Shown here: positions 1-10,600 of the stretch, piece after piece
Numbering within the stretch: position 1 is the first letter of the stretch
How the letters are laid out: each line of letters opens with the position of its first letter
DNA from: Mactra quadrangularis
Lineage: Eukaryota > Mollusca > Bivalvia > Venerida > Mactridae
Reading direction: 5' to 3'
Assembly (NCBI GenBank): GCA_025267735.1
Contig: CM046304.1
Span: 1,550,001 to 1,614,000, forward strand
Length of the DNA stretch: 64,000 nucleotides
Translations under genes and position numbers: made by a program
Notes under the pieces: generated by a model
What the model saw: only the letters and a program-made list of their open reading frames with translations
Databases searched by the model: none
Told to the model about the DNA's origin: nothing

Positions 1-650
1 ATCAATATCAAGAGGAGTAGCTAATATCGTCAGCTTTTTTCGGGTCAGACCCTTTAACTCAGAGTTATGGCCCTTGATTAGTTATGTAGTATGCAGATAG
101 AGTAAAAATCGTTTCCGCGCTACTTCTCTGCAACTACTGGCTGGAATTGAACAAAACTTTATGGGAATCTTCAATACCAAGAGGAGATGTGCATATCGTC
201 AGCTTGTTCAAGTCAGACACTTAAACTCAGAGTTATGGCCCTTGATTAGTTATGCAGTATGCATATGGAGTAAAAATCGTTTCCGCGCTACTTCTCTGCA
301 ACTACTGGCTGGAATTCAACGAAACTTTATGGGAATCTTCAATACCAAGAGGAGATGGGCATATCGTTGCCTTGTTCCGGTCAGACACTTTAACTCAGAG
401 TTATGGCCCTTGATTAGTTATGCAGTATGCATATAGAGGAAAAATTGTTTCCGCGCTACTTCTCTGCAACTAATGGCTGGAATTCAATGAAACTTGTTGG
501 GAATCATCAATATCTAGAGGAGACGCGCATATCGTCGCCTTATTCCGGTCAGACCTTTCAGCACAGAGTTATTGCCCTTGATTATTAGTGCAGTGTTCAT
601 ATAGAGAAATATTGCTTTTTCTTTGCAACAGCTGGATTGATTTCAACAAG
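1..650. repeat. 168-bp tandem repeat, about 3.8 copies
   Basis: The block beginning GTTTCCGCGCTACTTCTCTG recurs at 111, 279 and 447, giving a 168-bp period. Each unit also carries AATCTTCAATACCAAGAGGA and CAGAGTTATGGCCCTTGATT. Copies decay towards 650. The apparent reading frame across it, starting with MGIFNTKRR, only reflects that 168 is a multiple of three. I regard it as non-coding, probably lying in an intron of the gene that continues at 1413. Confidence 0.9.
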
Positions 651-1412
651 ATTTAATGGAAACCATCAATACAGAAAAGAAATTTGCATCTCATTGGCAT
701 GTCCTGATAATTTTATTTAACATGGAGTTATGTATGGTCCCTGTTATGGTTTTATGGATTTTTATATTTATTAATAAAGCCTTATGTCTCCAGTTGTTGT
801 GTTAGTAAAAACAAGTACTCGGCGGGGGATATTAATTCAACGAATTTGCTTGTTTAAGTAATAATTTACAGTTGTTCCAGTTTTTTATCATCTAATAAAA
901 TATAGGCACACACTTAAATGTGTGTATTTCATCAAATATCTTTCTTGTTAATTAAGATTTTAACCAGAGTGATGAAATTTAGATTGTTCTTCAATAAAAC
1001 AGTACTTTGCTTGATTTTTAAACTAATTAAATGATTTACAAAAATGTATTTTAACATTGATTTTGTTGATTTGACATTTAAAAAAAGGGTTAAATCTGAG
1101 TAATCCAACTTATTGGACATAGCTATATAAAGGGTTTGCAAAGGGACATAACTGACTAAAGTCCCTTATTCTTTAACCAGTCCAATGCAACCTTGAAAAT
1201 AATAATAATGATATTTATTTTGCATAGTGTACTCATAGTAAATTACATAGAAACACAAATATCACAAACATCATGTTGTAATTACTATGTCAAGTACACC
1301 AACACCAGGGATAATACAAAAAAGGGCAACCCCTAATTTCCATTGTGGTCCTTAGCCCTTATTTCCATTGTGTTCCCAAAATTGTAATTTGACTATGATT
1401 ATGTATTTTCAG
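651..1412. other. Probable intron upstream of first visible exon
   Basis: This stretch is AT-rich and shows no coding exon. About 930-1180 resembles the right half of dispersed family R2 (ending ACTGACTAAAGTCCCTTA). About 1240-1370 resembles the stretch near 47940-48000, sharing TTTCCATTGTGGTCCT. It ends in the acceptor TGTATTTTCAG at 1412. Confidence 0.6.
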
Positions 1413-1687
1413 ATTTCTCGGAATGTGCTCGGTCTATGGAAGTTATGTTAAAGAAATATATGAAACGTTTTGTTACCGAGGAGCCTACAGACAAGTATTA
1501 TGTTGATGATGACTTTATGGTTGCTGGGGGTAAAGGTCGTCTAGGGGTCGGAGAGAAGAGATATCGTCCTAAGAGAGCCGCTAGTTCTAGAGCTATAGAG
1601 ACTGTACATAAAGCTTTGAACAGCTCTGATGATGAGGAGGTATGGATCTCTGGAAAGTCCATTTTGCGGGTTGCCCACAAGACTGTA
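1413..1687 (+). CDS. First visible exon of the low-complexity gene
   Basis: The acceptor TGTATTTTCAG precedes 1413 and the donor GTAAGT starts at 1688. The exon encodes about 92 residues with the order SMEVMLKKYMKRF, DDDFMVAGGKGRLG, RPKRAASSRA and SSDDEEVW, ending in KTV. The first two bases complete a codon begun in an unseen exon. It is the least repetitive part of the protein and the best place to look for homology. Confidence 0.82.
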
Positions 1688-4600
1688 GTAAGTGCATTGC
1701 GTTAAAGAGCAAGTTACTTCAGTCTTGCGGGCAACCCTTGATTTTGGATGTTTTTATTTTGATTTTTCAGTAGATTTCCCCCCCCCCCCCCCCCACAAGC
1801 TGAGTTTAATAAAAAAATCTTTCTCGAAAATTAATGTATATTGTATCTTTTATTTTATTATACATGTACTGTACTGTACTTTTAAACTTGTTTATGTTCA
1901 TGAAAAAAGTGCTGAAGAAGCTTGTTATATAATAATACAGTAAAATTCCACTATCAGACCAGCAAAATTGTTGGCCTTAATAGCAAAACGGCCTTATTAT
2001 GATAGAGACTTTTTTGTTTACAATTTAAACATTTTGGTCTTAATAATTGTCGAAAATCAAATGATTTTGAAATAACTAAAGTGGTTTTAATAGCAGAACT
2101 TTTGTGTAATGATAATAATTTTGAGTGAAAACCTTTAAAAATCACAGTGAAAGTGATTAGAGTAGATTGTTTGTCTCAACCTAGGTTGATAGCCCAGTTA
2201 GTAGCGCGCCAGGATTTGGAATCTCATGTTCCCAAGGGAGTACGGGTTCAAATCCCACTCAAGGAGGTTATACCCTTCCATGAAAATTTGACAATAATGT
2301 TGATTTTCTTCCATTGATTAGATAATATGGAGAAGTTTTGGGCCTTGTGGAAGGGTAGGAGCAGTCTACAAAATTAGGATATAAAAGTGGTTGTCCGAAC
2401 ATGTCATTTAAGTAGCAAGCACTATATCTTGTTCATATATTTTGGTTGCCCAAAGGAAATTATTGGTTGCCCGAACTAGAAAGTGGTTGTCCCTGGCAAC
2501 TGGACAGCCACTTATTTCGAAGACTGGGTAGGTGAGTACTAGTTATAGACAAGAGTCCAGGAAAGCTAGGTTAGGTGAACTGGATGCCATAAAATGACTT
2601 AGATTGTGTTGACACGGCATTAAACCCAGTAAAAATAAAATTAAATATGATTGTTTTTCTAATTTCAGTCTTCGTCTGATGATTCGGATGAGAGGAGTTC
2701 TGTAAAGAGGAGACGAACAGGAAACAAATCATCTCCATTTAAAGTACAATCCCATCACGATTTACTGCTGGAAGAACTGAAACGACAACGCGAGAAAAAA
2801 TTAGCTGCAAGTGCGTTACATAATCATCAAGTTATCACACGTGGCCCCGAGAGAATAAGGGTTCCGAATCCACAAGGAGGGGTCATGATAATACCCAAGT
2901 CTGAGATGAATTCATCGGGCGTTTTGCGAATGGCTGCCACTCGCGAGATCAAACGTAAAGTTAATCCTCAATTTGCTGGTAAAACTACAGTTGTGCACAA
3001 ATTTGGACCTGGGAAGAAAGATCTTGGATTAAATATCATAGATCAAACCACCCCAGGTTCTAACCAGCCTAAAACAATAAGAATTGTCGCCTCTTCTGGA
3101 AGTGGGCAAGGCTCTGTGAAACAAACGGCTGAAAATGTGAAAGTTTCTTCCGATGGGTTCTTGATCATTGGTGGTAAAAACTCGGGAATCAAGGTGACTG
3201 AAAATACTAAGATTGTCATACAGCCTCCTGGGGCTCAACCCCCTAGTTCTGGTACATCAGGGGTTCCGACCCCTTCAACACAAACCCCAACCAGTACTGC
3301 AGGCAACCGACCTGATCTAAGCCAACTGGTAGGATCCAGCTCTGTTGCTCTTCCAAAACCAAACACTGCCTCCACTGAGGGTGCTGTTAAACCGAATTCT
3401 CCCGCTACTCCAGGTCAACAAGCCCAACAAATGTCGCTAACCGGTTTACTGAAGCAAGCCGCAACCACTCAAATATTAAGCGCTCACGATCAGTCTCGGT
3501 TACAAGCATTGATTAAACATCACTCTGACGGGGTCTTGACGCCAGAAAAAGCTAAGGCGGTGGAAATTGCTAAAAAAATACTACTCATGAATTTTCAAAA
3601 ACGGAAATTGTTGCAACAAAAATCAGAGACCACCGACGAGGAAAATAGTGCAAAGATAGCCAAACTTGACTCACCAGGAGAATCTAGTCTAATAGAACAA
3701 AAGCTGAGAGATCCCGCAGTGAATATAGACAGTCAACTTGGTAATGTATCTAAAAATGTGATAAGTAACGTGAATATAGCAAGCGATATATTAGATACAT
3801 ATTATAGTGTTATGAATGAAACTAAAAATAGAACAGCGGGTAACAGTTCCCCTGTGGTAGCAAAACCTAATGTCACTGTTGCTAGGGTTCCGCCTGTGAA
3901 TAATCTAGTTAGTGCTTCACCCTCCTGTCAGTCAACTATACCTAGAACTGTTAATAGTATCGTTACTAAAAGCACTGTAAAACCATCTCTTGTTAGACCC
4001 ACCCTAACTCAAAGTAGACCCGCCCCTACATTGAGTAGTCCTAGTATTAGATCTCCCACTCCTAGTGGAATAAGATCACCCTCCGCACAGGGTAGTATAT
4101 CGGACGTCACACGATTAATAATGAACTTAATTAATAAGAATGATTTGAGTGGCGGGGGCGGGGTTAGCAGCGTTTCTAACATAACGCGATCTATAGTGAC
4201 GACCGTTAATTCATTAGTGACTCAAAGTGATTCACATAGCACAAGAAGTCTATCGCAGGATTCAATGACTAGTGTTAGTGCCGGATTACAAAGTGGCAAT
4301 ATAGCAAAAAATTCTCTACAAGGCATTACGGCCAGTAGTAGCGTGTCGGATTTATTAAGATCGGCCAACATGCAAAATTTACCAGCACCGGCACAAAAGC
4401 CGCCCAATAATGACGTTGGTCCTATTGAAGCGTTACTGACTTCAGATATTGCAATGAAATCAAATTCTGTGAATGCCTCAAAAAGTTCTATAGTTGAAAC
4501 ATTGACTTCTGATTTACCAGTGAAACAAGGTGTTGACGTTAATCCAACCATGAACAATAGTGCCAGTGTTCCTGCAATGGGAAATATACCTAACTCAGTG

Positions 4601-7600
4601 GGAAATATTCCCAACCCTGTGGGAAACATACCCAACCCCGTGGGAAATATACTTAACCCTGTGGGAAATATACCCAATTCAGTTGGAAATGTACCCAACC
4701 CTGTGGGAAATGTACCCAATTCAGTTGGAAATGTACCCAACCCTGTGGGAAATGTACCCCATTCAGTTGGAAATGTACCCAACCCTGTGGGAAATATACC
4801 CCATTCAGTTGGAAATGTACCCAACCCTGTGGGAAATGTACCCAATTCAGTTGGAAATGTACCTAACTATGCTGGATATATACCTAGCTCTGTGGGAAGT
4901 ATACTTAACTCTGCGGTGATGAAGGAACAAACTTTGTTAACATCTCCAGAAAAGAGTGAACGTTTGAATCTGTTTGATTCTTTCGAAACCAATAATCCAA
5001 GTGGTACTCCTACTGTTAATGTGAACGATATGAACCCTAAATCAGACGAGAAAGCAATCAGACTAAAGTTACGTGCAGATAAAATGAGTATGCCCTCATC
5101 AAGTACTGTCAACTTTGGCTCTCCTTTGAAAACTACTTCGGTGCTTCAAGCATTGAAATGTAAACTTCACACATTGAAACCAGACGTACAGGTAATTAAA
5201 CTTTTAATTTTTTAGAATGATTACTCTGAGAATATTGGGGCTATCCTACCCAGTTGGTCATGTAACACTTCTTCAGTTTTTATTAGCCAGATTTTCAATG
5301 AAAAAAATCGGCTTATAGTTTGGCAAAACCTGGTTGGGCGTCCGGTGTCGTTAACAATTGCATTTAAGTTTTTCTTTACCATATATTTCTGCCATTAATT
5401 GTCAGATCTTTATGAAACTTCATACGATGATAACATACTTTACCATGGACAGAATTAGAAAATAACCACAACTCTACCTGCCTTTATTATGGATTATTTC
5501 CCTTTGTAATTTTTGCATTAAAGTTTTTAAATCCGGCTTTAATGTGGTTTCCACATTACATTTCTTGTATCATTGAAATTACTCAATTGATTGACTTATA
5601 ATTTCACACATGACTTTGGAGTCACCATTAGCGGTCAAATACAAAGTTCCATAACTCTGTAATGAGTTAATATTAAAATATGTCCAATTTTATACTTAAA
5701 GGACCCTCAGATAAGACATTTTGATGCAACAACTGAAGGGATTCACTTCAAACTTTACAATTAGTTATAAAGCCAAAGCCATCATATTGTTTTACGAAAC
5801 TTCTTTGTGTTGTAGTTATAAGAATGCAAGATCAATAAAGTTTTACACATGTGTTGAATAATTTAAAGAATCTTTATTTTATAGCATTAAATACTGTCGT
5901 GCTTTTATCTTGACATGATACAAGAAGTGGGTGTGGTGTGGCTAAGTGGATTGGTAATCTTGGATAGCAAACTCCTTATTTTTTTTTTCTGATCTAAAAC
6001 AGACCCCCTTGTTTCCTTGAGCAAGAAACTTGATCCAACTAGCTCATTTCTGGGGGACCATGAAGCAGACTCAAAAATGATTTATGTTGTAAATTGTTTC
6101 ACAATAGAGTTAAAAATAAATTAAATTTTACACATATTGGAATATTTTCAGGATGTTGCATCTAGCAGTTCTCCAGTAAGTATTAAAGAGAAATATTAAC
6201 TAAATACTTCTCTGGTATAATATACCAAGGTTTTATGTATAAAAATTTGAGAATCCGGGTATAGAATTTCTTTTTGTGTAAAGTATTAAAAAAAACCATG
6301 AAATTATTGAATGTCCAAAGCTTTTAGTATTGAACTTGGGTACTAATACTCTTATATATAAGAAATGAGAATATCTGAACTTGTGTTAATGGTTTTGTCT
6401 TGTGCACCATGAATGCATGATGCATGTTTTGTTTGTATGTCAAACGTTGGTAATGTGCACTGTCAGTAGTTGTGCTTTCTTGTTTTCGTTATTCACATTT
6501 CTACTGGAGAAACCTTTATTTTTGCAAACAATCTTTAAAAGCATAAATTTTCCTTACTTTCGTCAGTGAGTGACTTCTGTCCTACATGATTTAGAATCAG
6601 TGGTAGGAGGGATAATGGCCATGGAAAATTATTTCATAACCAAGCTCTAAAAAAGTATGCCCTGCCTGGGAATCGAACCTTTAACCCCTCGATCAGTAGA
6701 CTTGTGCGCTACCGAGGTGCTTGCTGGGTGGGAACCCTTTTTTTTCTGACTAGTATAATATAGATATTCATGTTTTGTCATTGTCCATGTTGTATCTGTT
6801 AGTCTTGCTCTTCACATGCTTAGCTCTGTTGTATGTCACTTTTCTCTTACCTTAGCACTTTTATCTATATTCTTTATGGACGGGTTTCTGTTTTATCAGC
6901 TCTATAAACTTGCACTAGACTTAGTTAGCTAGACAAAGTTGATCTCTTTAAAATTTGAAGATTTTTGTTTTTTTTCCATTGAAATTTCGATCAATGCAAT
7001 AAATAATAAAGATATTTCCATTGATCAATGTAATCACAAATAAAGATATTTCCATTGATCAATGTAATCACAAATATAGATATTTCCATTGATCAATGTA
7101 ATCACAAATATAGATATTTCCATTGATCAATATAATCACAAATATAGATATTTCCATTGATCAATGTAATCGCGATATGACCTTTTTGTGTTGGTGCGCC
7201 GTAAAAGCAAAACAAGATCAATGTTATAACTAAAATCAATATTTCGTTGAATAATGTAATCACTGATATAAATATTTCCATTGATAAATGACTAATTTAA
7301 TATTTCCATTGATATTTCCATTGATAAATGTAATCACTTATACAGATATTTCCATAGATCAATGTAATCACAAATATAGATGTTTCCATGGATAAATGTA
7401 ATCACAAAAATAGATAATTCCATTGATCAATGTAATCACAAATAAAGATATTTCAATTGATCAATGTAATCACAAATATAGATATTTCCATTGATCAATG
7501 TAATCACAAATATAGATATTTCCATTGATCAATGTAATCACAAATATAGATGTTTCCATTGATCAATGTAATCACTAATATTAATATTTTCATTGATCAA

Positions 7601-10600
7601 TGTAATCACAAATATAGATATTTCCATTGATCAATGTAATCACAAATATAGATATTTCCAATGATCAATGTAATCACTGATATAGATATTTCCATTGATC
7701 AATGTAATCACAAATATAGATATTTCCATTGATCAATGTAATCACTAATATTATTATTTTCATTGATCAATGTAATCACAAATATAGATATTTCCATTGA
7801 TCAATGTAATCACTAATATATAGATATTTCCATTGATCAATGTAATCACAAATATAGATATTTTAATTGATCATGTAATCACTAATAAGGATATTTTCAT
7901 TGATTAATGTTATCACTAATATAGATATTTCCATTGATCAATGTAATCACTAATATATAGATATTTCCATTGATCAATGTAATCACTAATATATAGATAT
8001 TTCCATTGATCAATGTAATCACTAATATATACATATTTCCATTGATTAATGTAATCACTAATATATACATATTTCCATTGATCAATGTAATCACAAATAT
8101 AGATATTTCCATTGATTAATGTAATCACAAATATAGATATTTCCATTGATTTATGTAATCACAAATATAGATATTTCCATTGATTAATGTAATCACAAAT
8201 ATAGATATATTCATTGATTAATGTAATAACTAATATAGATATTTTCATTGATTGATGTAATCACAAATATAGATATTTTCATTGATTTATGTAATCACTA
8301 ATATAGATATTTCCATTGATTAATTTAATCACTAATTTATAGATATTTCCATTGATCAATCACAAATAGAGATATTGCAATTGATAAATCACAAGTATAT
8401 TTCCATTGATTAATATATTTCCATAGATCAATGAAATCCCTAATAAAAATATTTCCATTGATTAATGTAATAACTAATATAGATATTTTAATTGATCATG
8501 TAATCACTAATAAGGATATTTTCATTGATTAATGTTATCACTAATATAGATATTTCCATTGATCAATATAATCACAAATATAGATATTTCCATTGATTTA
8601 TGTAATCACTAATATAGATATTTCCAGTTATTAATGTAATCACCATTATATTTCAAATGAACAGATAGCAGGACTTATGAATGAAGATTTCTTAGAAACA
8701 GATCAAGGCTTTGCTTTTAATGAATTGGACATTGAAGGTATTGGTGAACTTGTAGATTCCTCAAGTGAAGTTGCTGAAGACAATATTGAAATGATTGATA
8801 ATAACCAAGATGCAGCTGAAACTGTTGAATTGCTTGAGCATAATAAACTGGATGATACAAGTAATAATGATACAATAAATGGTGAAAGCGATACAGATGT
8901 TGAAAAGGAATTTTATGCCATTTTGAAGAAATCTACAAAGCTTCATGAAATTTCTAAGTACATTAATGATGACTGTAATAATAAACTGGTTCTTGATGTA
9001 AACAATAATAATGGTTGCCACGGTAACAATCCATTGAATCTCTTAGCCAATCAGAAATCTCAAAATGAAGGTGATAATGTTTCAGTAGAAGATAATGTAA
9101 GGGAAGCTCTAATGCATGATCCGGATGAAAATTTTTTAGTTTTGCCTAGTTGTACTTGCGGTGAGATAGATCGCGAGCAACCAGTTGACGGTGATGAAAC
9201 TTGTCATTATAGCAGAGGGAACGCTCAAACTCAGACTTATATATCTTATTCTGATGAAGAAAGTTCTAATGAAATTGATGATGCTTCTAAATATTATTTT
9301 CATGCTCATGATGGTCTCAACATGGATATGGCTTGCTCTGATGCCTCTTCACATAAATTTGATGTAAAGGAATTTCATTTTAAGAAAGTTAAAGATGCTA
9401 AAGTAAAGAAAAGTCCATCACCTACAGTGGTTAAAAATTATAATAATTACATAGTTACCCGACCTCATCATTTGTCTAATTCATTTGAAAATCAACAATT
9501 TTTAGGCAGAGCAACCATGTCTAAAACTAGAAAAAGAGGTAAAAAAGTAGCTCGTCCTAGCAAATATCGTTTCAAAAACAACCATAGTTTGGCTGTTGAA
9601 CAAGATGTAACAAAAACAGACAGAGTCATGCATACTGGTAGAAACATAAATGGAGATGAGTCACAGTTTTGTGAAAATATTGGAAATGAACTTAATGAAA
9701 TACGAGCCAACATGAGAAGAAAACGTTTACAATATTCTGAAAATGTTAATATGCACAATCTGCGAAGAACTTCATCGACTTATTGCCCCGCTACTTTAAA
9801 TTCAGGCATTTTAAGAACTGGCATGCATTCTGCCTTCAAAGGTCAATATAATCGAATAAAATCAGGAAATGAAAATAGATATTATTTGCTTGGAACAAAA
9901 ACGCCTCATGTTAATCGATCAGCACATGGCTTTTCTCAAGATTATCACTATTTCAATACTACTGATAGGACTGCAGATCCTGTTGAAACAAAAATTATGC
10001 AATCATTGCTATCAAACTATGCCAAGTATTCAGACCAAAATAATATGGAGTCCTCTTCAAACTTAATACCTGAAAATTTAGGACAACATAGGTCTACTTC
10101 AACATTAAGAAATGAAACAGAATCTGTATCAAGCTTTGAATCATCATCGTCATCAACATTGTTGTCTTCATCATTATCTATGTCATCATCATCATTGATT
10201 TCACTGCCATTGCCACCACGACCATCATCATTGTTGTCACTGCCATCATCATTTTCATCATCAATGTTGTCACTGCCACCACCATCATCATCATCATCAT
10301 CATTATTGTTGTTTCAACCGTCGTCATCATTTTCATCATCAATGTTGTCACTGCCACCACCATCATCATCATCATCATTGTTGTTGTTGCAACGACCATC
10401 ATCATCATATATGTCATCATCATCATCATCATTGTTGCCATCACTATCTTATATTACTTCCCTATCAGTAACACCTATAGATTGTAGCTTAGTATCTAGT
10501 ATAGACTCACCCTGTGTTATATCTAACCACTCTTATACTAACTTATATCATGGTGACGGTATTGAATGTAATGACATTGATCTAGATCTTGCTGAAATTG

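Noticed and set aside
161..436. 91-codon open frame with MGIFNTKRR repeats
   Set aside because: It is generated by the 168-bp tandem unit, has no splice context and decays outside the array.
4222..4919. Open frames on both strands across the heptapeptide array
   Set aside because: A 21-bp repeat keeps all frames open; only the frame continuous with the flanking exon is real.
7897..8146. Minus-strand repetitive frames in the 34-bp array
   Set aside because: They occur only where 36-bp variant units lie together; satellite artefact.
6975..8650. A CRISPR-like array
   Set aside because: Units are contiguous with no unique spacers, and the context is an animal intron.
10178..10444. Methionine-rich minus-strand frame
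   Set aside because: It is the reverse complement of the TCA serine-codon tract of the last exon of the large gene.
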